In this document: piece by piece, positions 8,393-15,688 of the stretch
Layout: each line of letters starts with the position of its first letter
Numbering within the stretch: the first letter of the stretch is position 1
Origin: Deltaproteobacteria bacterium
GTDB lineage: Bacteria; Myxococcota_A; UBA9042; DTJE01
DNA: 38,213 bases
Assembly (NCBI GenBank): GCA_016784945.1
Contig: JADHTP010000003.1
Span: 1-38,213 of the forward strand
Reading direction: 5' to 3'
Program-made: the position numbers and the translations under genes
Notes under the pieces: generated by a model
What the model was told of the DNA's origin: nothing
Databases searched by the model: none
The model's input: only the letters and a program-made list of their open reading frames with translations

Positions 8393-9373
8393 ATGACAGC
8401 GGGAAGGCGGGGGGCCCTGCTCGCGGCGGGCGTGTTTCTCTGTGTCGCGGGTGGCTGTGGCAGCGACGATGGCGTCCCGGATCCGGCGGACGCGTCCGAT
8501 TCGGGCGATCAGGGCCCGGACCTGGCCGTGGACGACGGCGCCCAGGAGGACGGCGTCAACCAGACCTGCCTCCAGTGCATCGAGCCGGGGCTCATGCTGC
8601 GCTGGCACAAGATCGACCTCGTGGAGCCTTCCGTGCCCGCGGGTCTGCCGGAATTCCTGAACAACATCATCCAGCCCGACGTGAACGACTACCGCATCAA
8701 CATCGGGTTGCGGATCAACGAAATCAGCCCGAAGCCGGACGGCACCCTGGGCGTCCAGCTGACTGCGGGTACGACGTGGCATGACCTCGATCCCTCGGAC
8801 GTCCTGGCCATCCACGGGGGGGACAAGACGCCGTCCTGGTATCAGTTCATGGACGGTTTAACCACGGAGGTCGATGCCGTGGTCAAGAAGGACTGCACCT
8901 TCGGAACCAGCGAGGAAACGACCCTGTGGTTCAAGTCCGGACCCGCCGAGTTCGGGTACATGTGCTCGCCGGCCCGTCCGGACCTGGTGGCTCCCGCCGA
9001 CGTTCTGCCCTTCGAAAAGGCCATCACCTGGGGGACCTTCGACAACCAGTGCACCCGGATCATGAACGGGCGAATCGACGCCTGCATCCGGGCCGTGAGG
9101 GCCTGTGAAATCTGTGTCTTCATCCTGTCGCCGGACTACAAGACGTTCGTTTCCGAGGAAGACCCCTCGGTGGACCCGGCCGAGCCCTGCTTGCCACAAT
9201 TCTGTGATCGCTGGTGCGGGCGCGGTGAAGGCGGCGTTCCCCTGTGGACCAACCTCGGTGGCTTCATCGAGACCATCGAAGTGCCCCAGAACTGCGAGGT
9301 GAACGGGGATCCCGGGTACCATTTCGTGGTGAACTTCGAAGCGGAGGTCGTCCCGGTTCCACCCGGATCGTGA
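8393..9373 (+). CDS. Lipoprotein of unknown function
   Basis: The 326-residue product has a typical lipoprotein signal (MTAGRRG, hydrophobic stretch, lipobox AGGC) followed by an Asp-rich tether of about 35 residues. GGAG lies seven bases before the ATG. The mature part has about 11 cysteines, including CLQC, CEIC and a CDRWCGRG segment, so it is probably a disulfide-bonded beta-rich protein. I recognise no family. The C-terminal strand pattern (YHFVVNFEAEVV) looks like an immunoglobulin-like or jelly-roll edge. Its stop codon overlaps the start of the truncated YhhN gene (TGATG), suggesting translational coupling. Confidence 0.75.
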   Translation: MTAGRRGALLAAGVFLCVAGGCGSDDGVPDPADASDSGDQGPDLAVDDGAQEDGVNQTCLQCIEPGLMLRWHKIDLVEPSVPAGLPEFLNNIIQPDVNDYRINIGLRINEISPKPDGTLGVQLTAGTTWHDLDPSDVLAIHGGDKTPSWYQFMDGLTTEVDAVVKKDCTFGTSEETTLWFKSGPAEFGYMCSPARPDLVAPADVLPFEKAITWGTFDNQCTRIMNGRIDACIRAVRACEICVFILSPDYKTFVSEEDPSVDPAEPCLPQFCDRWCGRGEGGVPLWTNLGGFIETIEVPQNCEVNGDPGYHFVVNFEAEVVPVPPGS

Positions 9374-9750
9374 TGACGTCTATGACCTGTGTCTTCCCCG
9401 TCCTGACACTGACTGCCCTGGTCGCGCTCCTGCTGGCGGAGTACCGCGGATTCCGGCCCGGCATCTGGATCGCCAAGCCGCTGGCCTCCCTGGGATTCCT
9501 CGGCGGCGCGGTGTACCTGGGGGCACTGGACGGATGCTACGGGGCCACGCTCTTCGCCGGGCTGGTGCTGTCCTTTGTAAGCGACGTCCTGCTGATCCCG
9601 AAAAAACCGCTGGTCTTCCGCCTGGGCATCGTCTCCTTCCTGCTGGCCCACGTGGCCTACATTGCCGCCTTCGTGAACCGGGCCTGGGGCCTGCCTTTCT
9701 ACTACGGGGGGCAATGGTTGCTGGTCTGGTCCGCCGCCCCCCTGGCCTGA
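9373..9750 (+). pseudogene. YhhN/TMEM86-family membrane protein, C-terminally truncated
   Basis: The 125-codon frame starts at ATG 9373 (or 9382), overlapping the previous stop. It encodes four to five hydrophobic helices with the YhhN signature: LVLSFVSDVLLIPKK, then LGIVSFLLAHVAYIAAFV. YhhN/TMEM86 proteins (lysoplasmalogenase family) are normally about 210-230 residues with eight helices. This one stops after WLLVWSAAPLA, about halfway. No continuation is visible in the other frames, because the convergent protease gene ends only 14 bp further on. It therefore looks like a deletion that joined the front half of the gene to the end of its neighbour. A functional half-protein is possible but unlikely. 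Confidence 0.7.
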
Positions 9751-9763
9751 GCCTCACCCGTTT

Positions 9764-11059
9764 TTACTTCTTCTTTCCGAACCGTTCGAGCAGGGCCGGG
9801 GCCACGTCCCGGTGGACCATCACCGTGAGCATCTTCAGGCGGATGAAGTCTTCACGGAAGAAGTAATAACCCTTGAATTTCCCCTTCCTGGCGCTGCGGC
9901 CGGAATCCTTGATCAGGTACCAGTCACTGCCGTCCACCGTGGCCCGCCCCAGCAGGTGAATGCCGTGATCGTCTCCGGTGGACTTGTTGTGGATCCGGTA
10001 TTCCCGCACATCCTGAGTGATCAGTCCGGGCGGGATGTCGAAGTCGGGAACGAAGGCCACGTCCTGCTCCGGGTTCTTGCCGGGCTCGGACACGTCACCG
10101 CCGAGGCCCACGGTGTACCCGGCCTCCACGGCCTGCCCGACCACGCCGTAAAAGTCCTCCAGCGGGACATTGTGGTAGGTGTCGTCGAGCCACCAGTTGT
10201 CGGGCACGTCGAAGAGCGCGGTCTGGAACAGGGGCTCCCGGGTGGTGGACATGAACTGGACGTAGGCGTCGGGGTCCAGGCCCAGGTAGTCCGTCACGAA
10301 GGTGACCGGGGTGTACTGCCGGCCCTCCCATTGGAACTCCGCCGGCGGCCGGCCCAGGTACCGCTCCATGATGGCGTGGATGTTGGCCAGCACCAGGGCC
10401 TCGTCCCACAGGTCCGTGGCCTTTGCGTGTTCCAGGTACTGGTTCATCTCCCGGTGCATGCGGCTGTGGTCGTGCCAGCCGTCTTCGGCCAGGATGCCGG
10501 GGAACAGTTCGTGTGGGACCGCGCCGTGCTTCTTCCACATCCGGGTGACGGAGTTGAGCTGCGATCCCTCCCCGAAGGCCGAGTCGCCCCGCCGGGCCAC
10601 GAACCGCCGGGCCTTTTCCACGTATTCCCAGTACACGGTGAACATTTCGGACATCTTGACCTTGCGGCCCCTGATTCGGTGAATCTCCGACTCGAGGTAG
10701 GACGTGCCTGCGAAGGACCAGCAGGTGCCGGTGTAGTACTGCGCCACGGGGGCAAAATGGAAAGGCGCCCCGAAGATCTCCAGGGAGGCGGGTCTCCGGG
10801 ACGCGGGCAGGTCGGCGATGAGGTCCTTCCGGCTGTCCTTCTTCAGCTTCTTTTCGGTCTTCTGGTTTTCCCGGATGTTGGCCGTGGCCTTCTTTTCATC
10901 CGCGTCCCGGGCCTCGTTCCGGTCCTTGATGGCCTTGATGACCTTGTCCTCGACGTGAGGGCGATACCGGGCCGGGTCGGGCCTGTCGGCGGGTGATGCC
11001 TCCGCCCAGGCCGGCAGGGCGGTACACACCAGGGCAACGATGAAGGGCCTTGCGTTCAT
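9764..11059 (-). CDS. Secreted papain-like (C1 / bleomycin-hydrolase-like) cysteine peptidase homologue
   Basis: The 431-residue protein has a signal peptide (cleavage after AWAEA) and a charged, lysine-rich helical pro-like region (about 35-80). The papain-like core then has Cys113 in the TGTCWSFAGTSYLESE motif, a GEGSQLNSV box, and His in the GDDHGIHLLG motif near residue 375. The sequence where papain has the ENSWG asparagine reads YLIKDSGR, so the third catalytic residue appears to be Asp rather than Asn. The YYFFREDFIRLKM tail fits aminopeptidase C/bleomycin hydrolase. The start has GAGGG upstream. It is probably periplasmic or exported. Whether the N-to-D change leaves activity is uncertain. 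The 5' side is the repeat-rich spacer. Confidence 0.8.
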   Translation of the reverse strand: MNARPFIVALVCTALPAWAEASPADRPDPARYRPHVEDKVIKAIKDRNEARDADEKKATANIRENQKTEKKLKKDSRKDLIADLPASRRPASLEIFGAPFHFAPVAQYYTGTCWSFAGTSYLESEIHRIRGRKVKMSEMFTVYWEYVEKARRFVARRGDSAFGEGSQLNSVTRMWKKHGAVPHELFPGILAEDGWHDHSRMHREMNQYLEHAKATDLWDEALVLANIHAIMERYLGRPPAEFQWEGRQYTPVTFVTDYLGLDPDAYVQFMSTTREPLFQTALFDVPDNWWLDDTYHNVPLEDFYGVVGQAVEAGYTVGLGGDVSEPGKNPEQDVAFVPDFDIPPGLITQDVREYRIHNKSTGDDHGIHLLGRATVDGSDWYLIKDSGRSARKGKFKGYYFFREDFIRLKMLTVMVHRDVAPALLERFGKKK

Positions 11060-11112
11060 GGATTTTTCCCTCGTTGCGTTTTAGGGGGCAAGAATACTTC
11101 ATCTGCGGGGCC

Positions 11113-11126
11113 AGGCGATAGGCGAT
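11113..11126. repeat. Heptamer pair (AGGCGAT x2)
   Basis: Two perfect AGGCGAT units (GATAGGC when rotated), the same word as the array at 1570-1590 in opposite orientation. It immediately precedes the inverted-repeat element at 11129-11216. Confidence 0.7.
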
Positions 11127-11128
11127 AA

Positions 11129-11216
11129 GCCATCTTCGCAGGGCAAACGCATCTAATTCGTGGTCGTGCGTAGCTTCTGTTTCAACATTTTGATGCGTTT
11201 GCCATGGCCATCTTCG
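11129..11216. mobile_element. Miniature inverted-repeat element with flanking direct repeats (MITE-like)
   Basis: A perfect 12-bp inverted repeat, GGCAAACGCATC at 11142-11153 and GATGCGTTTGCC at 11192-11203, encloses 38 bp of relatively AT-rich sequence. The whole is bracketed by a perfect 10-bp direct repeat, GCCATCTTCG, at 11129-11138 and 11207-11216. Inverted termini inside a direct repeat is the architecture of a non-autonomous transposon with target duplication, though the termini are not exactly adjacent to the direct repeats (3 bp each side). No transposase is seen. The alternative is a regulatory or terminator hairpin in the 5' region of the protease gene. Confidence 0.5.
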
Positions 11217-11220
11217 TCAC

Positions 11221-11258
11221 ACGGTAGACGACAGACGACAGACGACAGACGGCAGACG
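11221..11258. repeat. Heptamer array (ACGACAG)
   Basis: Five 7-bp units (ACGGTAG, three ACGACAG, ACGGCAG) plus ACG. Rotated, the unit is GACAGAC, another member of the GAYAGNC family. It lies between the inverted-repeat element and the rfbB remnant. Confidence 0.85.
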
Positions 11259-11266
11259 CCTCCCCC

Positions 11267-11316
11267 ACGATCAACGATGTACGATCAGACCATCAACGTC
11301 CCGCGATAGGCGATCG
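11267..11316. repeat. Two further heptamer runs (ACGATCA-type, then GCGATAG-type)
   Basis: ACGATCA, ACGATGT and ACGATCA run at 11267-11287; GCGATAG and GCGATCG run at 11303-11316. Two different variants of the family follow each other directly, and the second borders the start of the recognisable rfbB remnant. Confidence 0.7.
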
Positions 11317-11580
11317 GCTAACCGGTTCCACGTGGTGGTCCTGGACAAGCTGACCTATGCTTTGCAACCTGGACAACCTGTCGGCCCTGACCCCGGAACA
11401 GAAATCACGCTTTTCCTTAGTCAAGGGCGACACCGGAGACCGCGACTGCGTGGACGGGGTTTTCGGGCAGCGGGACCTGCACGCGGTGGTCAATTTCGCG
11501 GCGGAGTCCCACGTGGACCGATCCATCGAAGACCACGAATAACGATTCGTGACCAACGTCAAACTGTTGACCCTCTTCGG
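11314..11580 (+). pseudogene. rfbB: rfbB (dTDP-glucose 4,6-dehydratase) remnant
   Basis: Translation gives RFHVVVLDKLTYA, the strand-2 NAD-binding block of RfbB. After a one-base insertion near 11357 it continues in the next frame as NLDNLSALTPEQ, SLVKGDTGDRDCVDGVF and AVVNFAAESHVDRSIED. That is the RfbB consensus, including the AAESHVDRSI motif. A TAA stop follows at 11540, and FVTNVKLL (matching the TNVxGTxxLL region) is still readable after it. The N-terminal GxxGFIGS nucleotide-binding loop and everything past about residue 110 are missing. The fragment thus has a 5' deletion bordering the heptamer runs, a frameshift, a stop and a 3' deletion. Intact RfbB makes the 4-keto-6-deoxy sugar used in O-antigen and rhamnose synthesis. 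This copy is dead. Confidence 0.85.
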
Positions 11581-11657
11581 AGGGGGGGGGCTGGCGCAAA
11601 GGTGTGCTAGCATGAAATCGGTCTGCGGCCGATGGTGTCATTCAACCGGCGAGAGCA

Positions 11658-12782
11658 ATGAACAGCAACAAGACAAGACTGCTTTCCATAGGGTTCCTCC
11701 TGGTCGCACTGACCCTTCCGGCGGCGGCCCGATCCGATCCTTTCACACCTTTCAGGGGCGAGTCGAAACCGGTGACGGTGGAGGACGTCCGGCCCCACAT
11801 CGGCGAGGACGGAAACGCCACCAACGAGTTCTACAGCGAATGGTGGTCCTTCGTGTTCCAGATGGAAGACGGCTACGGGGCCTATGCCCAGTTCCTTCTC
11901 TACAACCTGGGACCCGGTGACGGCATGGCGGCCGTCCGCACCACCCTGGCTCTCCCCGACGGCTTTCACATGAACGAAAAGACCGTGTACGAGTCGGGGG
12001 AGTGGGACTACGCAAAGGACAAGTTCGAAATCCGGCTGGGCGACAACGTGGTGGGAGGTCCCCTGGACGGGCTGAAGATACGGCTGAAGAACGAGTCCTT
12101 CGAGGCCGAATACAATCTGGAGAACATCGCCCCGCCCTGGAAGCCGGGCAGCGGTCGGGCCCACTACGGGAAGTCCGGCAAACGCCACTACGACTTCCAG
12201 GTCATCGCCCCCGTGGCCCGAATGACGGGCCGGGTGAAGGTGGAGGGCGAAGACGAATGGCGCCCGGTCAAGGGCATCATGTACGTGGATCACTCCATGG
12301 CCACCATCGGCATGCACGAGCAGTCGAAGCGCTGGCTTCGGTTCAGGAGCATCGATCCAAAGCGCACCTTCCTCATGGCGGATATCCGGCCGCCGGAGCT
12401 GTATGGCGACGAGACGATCCAGTACGCCGTGCTGTTCGAGGAGGGCCGCAAGGTGTTCGAAAGCCTGGACCTGGACCTGGGATTCGGGAGCCGATACGTG
12501 GACCCGGAAAAGAGCGGCTACGTGGCGGCCCGACTGGTGGAGATGAAGCACAAGGAAGGCGATCTCAAGATCCACGGCGCCGTGAAGGCCCGCAAAATGA
12601 CGAACCGGGAGGATTTCCTGGCGGCCCTGAGCCCTGCCATCCGTTTCGTGGTGTCCAAGTTCGTCAAGCCCATCATGTACTATTTTTCCGGCCTGTACAC
12701 CATCGAGACCGTGGACAAGGACGGCCAGAAGAAACGCTACAAGGGCAACGGAAAGTACTACGTCACCATCGTGAATCCCTGA
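11658..12782 (+). CDS. Secreted CrtC/AttH-like lipocalin-type protein
   Basis: The 374-residue product has a signal peptide (MNSNKTRLL, hydrophobic stretch, AAARSD). It has the layout of the CrtC/AttH/Svf1-like two-lobed lipocalin family: an EWWSFVFQ motif near residue 60, many antiparallel strands with Tyr, Trp and Gly, and a mid-protein GIMYVDHSMATIGMHEQSKRW block, comparable to the H-x-W region in CrtC. CrtC hydrates carotenoids; AttH-like proteins go with lipid or antibiotic transport. The exported location argues for binding or hydrating a hydrophobic ligand in the periplasm. A broken MMPL exporter gene lies 42 bp downstream on the same strand, so the two probably formed an operon. Gene-specific function is not certain. 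Confidence 0.6.
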   Translation: MNSNKTRLLSIGFLLVALTLPAAARSDPFTPFRGESKPVTVEDVRPHIGEDGNATNEFYSEWWSFVFQMEDGYGAYAQFLLYNLGPGDGMAAVRTTLALPDGFHMNEKTVYESGEWDYAKDKFEIRLGDNVVGGPLDGLKIRLKNESFEAEYNLENIAPPWKPGSGRAHYGKSGKRHYDFQVIAPVARMTGRVKVEGEDEWRPVKGIMYVDHSMATIGMHEQSKRWLRFRSIDPKRTFLMADIRPPELYGDETIQYAVLFEEGRKVFESLDLDLGFGSRYVDPEKSGYVAARLVEMKHKEGDLKIHGAVKARKMTNREDFLAALSPAIRFVVSKFVKPIMYYFSGLYTIETVDKDGQKKRYKGNGKYYVTIVNP

Positions 12783-12824
12783 CATGGCCCCGGTCCGGGC
12801 CGCGGTGGAACACTGCCATTTGAA

Positions 12825-13334
12825 ATGTCCCTGATGGATTCCCGGTCGCGCGTCCAGGGTCTGATGCAGGGGTGGGTGGACCTGTCCCTGCGCCACCTCT
12901 GGCGGATCATCGGCATCGCCACGCTGGTTTTCTGGACGTCGGTGCTCTTCGCGGTCCGCCTGGACCTCAAGATCGACTTTGTGGAACTGCTGCCCACGGA
13001 CTCCCCCTCCGTACTGAACCCCGAACAGCTCAAGGGGCGGGTGACGTCCTACCGGACCCTGACCGTGGCCATCGAGTCACCGGACCTCGACGTATCCATG
13101 AAGTTCGCCGATGACCCGGCCGAGCGGCTGCGGGCCTTTCCCAGGGACCGGATCCGGTACGTGGGCGTACAGGGGCATGGTGGGACAGGGCTCGACCGTT
13201 GTGTCAGTATCCCGGACTTCGACCTCTACCACGTCCAGTGGCGTCCCGGCAGTGCCGCTGCAACCGAAAAGCAGCACGAACGCGGCAAGCCAATGACGTG
13301 TTTTTCATCACATTTTCCGTGCGATTCCGAATAG
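12825..13334 (+). pseudogene. MMPL/RND exporter, N-terminal fragment
   Basis: Residues 1-110 are the start of an MMPL-type exporter. A cytosolic amphipathic helix is followed by one transmembrane helix (IIGIATLVFWTSVLFAV), then the typical DLKIDFVELLPTDSPSV periplasmic entry and a porter-domain strand. Homology ends near 13163. The remaining 55 codons are low-complexity read-through into unrelated DNA, which carries a lipoprotein remnant on the opposite strand. A full-length member would be about 750-850 residues, compared with 169 here. The fragment is not a duplicate of the intact MMPL gene at 17347, since the N-termini differ clearly. Confidence 0.75.
13158..13308 (-). pseudogene. Lipoprotein 5' remnant on the minus strand
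   Basis: Reading leftwards from ATG 13308 gives MKNTSLA. With a one-base shift it continues AAFVLLFGCSGTAG, an evident lipoprotein signal peptide with lipobox (FGC), then TPLDVVEVEVRDTDTTVEP and CPTMPLY. It breaks off around 13158, exactly where the MMPL fragment on the other strand loses homology. So the 5' ends of two opposed genes have been joined by a deletion. The frameshift and loss of the body make it non-functional. It is short and recognised only by its signal sequence. Confidence 0.45.
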
Positions 13335-13354
13335 TACCTGTAAACGTAAAGAAA

Positions 13355-13383
13355 TTGACTTAACGAACCGATTTCCGGAGTAT
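13355..13383 (+). promoter_or_regulatory. Sigma70-type promoter of the acyltransferase-MMPL operon
   Basis: TTGACT at 13355-13360 matches five of six -35 bases. After exactly 17 bp comes GAGTAT at 13378-13383, a partial -10 that keeps the key A2 and T6. The surrounding 60 bp are unusually AT-rich for this DNA. Transcription would start about 13390, some 40 bp before the first gene. Confidence 0.5.
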
Positions 13384-13399
13384 CGGTACCCGGGTACCG
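13384..13399. promoter_or_regulatory. Perfect 16-bp palindrome, candidate operator
   Basis: CGGTACCCGGGTACCG is its own reverse complement. It starts directly after the -10 hexamer and would cover the transcription start. That position suits a dimeric repressor. No regulator gene is seen nearby, so the ligand and protein are unknown. Confidence 0.45.
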
Positions 13400-13429
13400 C
13401 TACTTTCTCGCGGGGGTGGGAGCAACTAC

Positions 13430-14248
13430 ATGGCAGTCATCGACTTCAGGGTGCGACCCCGAACGGCCTATTTCTTCAAGGACCTGGTGCCCGATGTCAT
13501 TCCGGCGTACCAGACCTACGTCCGGATGTTCAACATCGAGCCCCGGCTGACCCTCGTGTCCCTGGAAGACTCCGTCAAGGAGATGGTTTCCGGCGAGGTG
13601 ACCCACGGCGTCATCTTTTCGGGCAACGCCGAAGGCAATCGCGAGGTGTACAAGGCCTGCCGGCAGTTCCCCGACCAGTACTTCGGGATGGCCGGTATCG
13701 ACATCACCCAGGGCGTCACGAAGGGCATGAAGGACCTGGAACAGGCCTACGAGGAGTTTGGTCTGGCAGGGCTCAGCCTGAGCCCGTTCATGACCGGGAT
13801 TTCCGCGGACGACCCGCGTTATTTTCCCCTGTATGCCCTGTCCGAAAAGGCCGGGAAGGTGGTCCAGATCCACTCGGCCGTTCATTTCAACCAGGAGTTT
13901 CCCCTGGAGGTCTCCGAGCCGGTCCACATCGACCGGATCGCCGTGCATTTCCCGGGCCTGCGGATCGTGATGTGCCATGCCGGATTCGGTTTCGGCAACG
14001 CCGGCCTGGTCATCGTGGCGCGTCACCCCAACCTGTTCGCCGACTTCTCCGGGCTCCATCCCAGTGCCCTGCCGACGGAGATGGTGAAGGCCATCAACGG
14101 TATCCTGCGGGACAAGGCGATCTTCGGCACCAACTACCCGTGCATCACCTTCGACATCGTGCCAGAATGGAAGAAGGTCGTCAGGGAAGAGAACCAAGCG
14201 GTCTTCTTCCACCTCAATGCCCAGCGGGCCCTGGGAATCGAACGATAG
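13430..14248 (+). CDS. Amidohydrolase-like TIM-barrel protein with altered metal site
   Basis: The 272-residue protein follows the COG2159/ACMSD-like amidohydrolase fold (PF04909 type). It has the strand-1 motif, GLAGLSLSPF, a HSAVHFNQ block, RIVMCHAGFGFGN, and the strand-8 FGTNYP. In active members strand 1 ends DxHxH and strand 8 reads GxDxP. Here the first is DFRVRP and the last has Asn, so the HxH pair and the Asp that bind metal are gone, while the two middle histidines remain. It may act without metal, use an altered site, or be a binding protein. The start has GGGAG at good spacing. It is first in a four-gene operon and lies nine bases ahead of the acyltransferase. Confidence 0.75.
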   Translation: MAVIDFRVRPRTAYFFKDLVPDVIPAYQTYVRMFNIEPRLTLVSLEDSVKEMVSGEVTHGVIFSGNAEGNREVYKACRQFPDQYFGMAGIDITQGVTKGMKDLEQAYEEFGLAGLSLSPFMTGISADDPRYFPLYALSEKAGKVVQIHSAVHFNQEFPLEVSEPVHIDRIAVHFPGLRIVMCHAGFGFGNAGLVIVARHPNLFADFSGLHPSALPTEMVKAINGILRDKAIFGTNYPCITFDIVPEWKKVVREENQAVFFHLNAQRALGIER

Positions 14249-14257
14249 GGCGCATCG

Positions 14258-15688
14258 ATGAAACCCGAAGACTTCGAAGCACCACTGGACGCGTTTTCCG
14301 AATACGCCATGGCCGTGGAGAACGACGACTACCCCAAGACGGATTTCACCCAGTTGCAGTTCCGCGGTCCCGTGGATCCGGCCGCCATGGCCGAGGCCCA
14401 TGACGATGCCATCGCCCTGGTCCCTATTTTCAGCAGCCACCTCGTGGAGCGGCGGCGGGGACTGTTATACCGGCCCCGCTGGGTCTTCGACCGGGAAGTG
14501 CCGAACCGGTTGCGGGTAGAAGACTGTCGCCACGTGGCCGGCGATCCCTTCGACCCCATGGATTTCAGCACCAGGCACTACGAGCTCCGTATACGGCAGC
14601 GGATGGACCTGACGCGTGAATTTCCCTGCAATTGCTCGCTGTTGCGCGTGGGCGACGAAGAGCACATCCTTTCACTTCAGTTCCATCACAGCTGCATGGA
14701 TGCCCACAAGGGTTACCTGTACCTGACCCGGCTCCTGGCCGGTTACCATGAAAGGATCAAGGGCAAGGCCCCCGACTGGGCCGACTCCCAGGGCATGGCC
14801 GCACTGACCCGGCAGGGCGATATGGTGAAGCCGGTGTCCGCCGGACGGTTCATCCGGGAACAGCTCGCGGACGTGTTCTGGCGGAACCGATCCGGGAGCG
14901 TGTCCAACATCGCTTCCGAGGAAGTGCGGGACTACCGTGAGGTCCGGGGACGGTACAGCCTGCGGGCCGTGATCGAAGACCCGGCCGTGCTCCAGGGTCT
15001 TTTCGATCGAGCACGGGCCCATCATGCCACGGTGAACGACCTGTTTTTCGCGGTGACCCGCCGGGTCCTGTCCCGCTGGAACCGCGATCACGGCGCGTCC
15101 GACGACCGGTTCCGCTTCATGCTGATCACCAGCATCAAGGGCCGGACCCGGCAGTCCGAGGCTGCGGGGGCGGGCGTTTCCGGGTTGAACTTCGTTTCCA
15201 CCGGCCAGGGGGGCGCCAGTCTCGACACGCTGATGCAGTTCTTCCGGGATGTCAGGCGCGACCAGCTCGCCCGGGGGATCGACATCCGGTTCAACCAGGC
15301 CATGTGCCGCATGGTGGGGGCGGCGCGGCTGCTGCCGCTGCGCAAGCGTTCGAGGCTTCTGAATCCGGTGGTGAACAGCATCCCGTGCACCTTCTCCCTG
15401 TCGAACCTGGGGGTGGTCTGGCCTCGCATGGAAAACGGTCGCCCCACCCTGGACTCGGAGGTGCTCGGCGCCGGGGACTTCGTGATCAGTGACATCCACT
15501 CGAGCGCGTCCGCCGGGCGTAGCGTGGGACTCGCCCTGGCCGTCCGTATCCACCAGCGACGCATGTACCTGAACTTCGTGGCCGACCGCTTCCGGTTCCG
15601 GGAGCCCGAGGCGCGGGAACTGGTCGACCGGTTCGTACGGGAACTCACGGCGGCCCACGAGCCCGGTTCCGGGCAGGAGGGGGAATGA
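14258..15688 (+). CDS. Condensation / PapA-like acyltransferase (WS/DGAT-condensation superfamily)
   Basis: The 476-residue protein has the HHxxxD catalytic motif (H143, H144, D148 in FHHSCMDAHKG) of the CoA-dependent acyltransferase superfamily that includes NRPS condensation domains, PapA proteins and WS/DGAT. Past the middle come TVNDLFFAVTRRVL, a GLNFVS strand and FSLSNLGVVWP. The last corresponds to the SNLG/DFGW structural motif near the tunnel. Such enzymes join an acyl thioester to an alcohol or amine. The usual final Gly of HHxxxDG is Ala here, as tolerated in some PapA-type enzymes. No carrier or adenylation domain is attached. The stop overlaps the next start by four bases (ATGA), so coupling with the lipoprotein hydrolase is likely. 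Confidence 0.8.
   Translation: MKPEDFEAPLDAFSEYAMAVENDDYPKTDFTQLQFRGPVDPAAMAEAHDDAIALVPIFSSHLVERRRGLLYRPRWVFDREVPNRLRVEDCRHVAGDPFDPMDFSTRHYELRIRQRMDLTREFPCNCSLLRVGDEEHILSLQFHHSCMDAHKGYLYLTRLLAGYHERIKGKAPDWADSQGMAALTRQGDMVKPVSAGRFIREQLADVFWRNRSGSVSNIASEEVRDYREVRGRYSLRAVIEDPAVLQGLFDRARAHHATVNDLFFAVTRRVLSRWNRDHGASDDRFRFMLITSIKGRTRQSEAAGAGVSGLNFVSTGQGGASLDTLMQFFRDVRRDQLARGIDIRFNQAMCRMVGAARLLPLRKRSRLLNPVVNSIPCTFSLSNLGVVWPRMENGRPTLDSEVLGAGDFVISDIHSSASAGRSVGLALAVRIHQRRMYLNFVADRFRFREPEARELVDRFVRELTAAHEPGSGQEGE

Noticed and set aside
11567-11613. TTGACC and TAGCAT as a promoter for the gene at 11658
   Set aside because: The spacing is 35 bp, too long for a sigma70 promoter; TAGCAT alone has only a weak extended -10.
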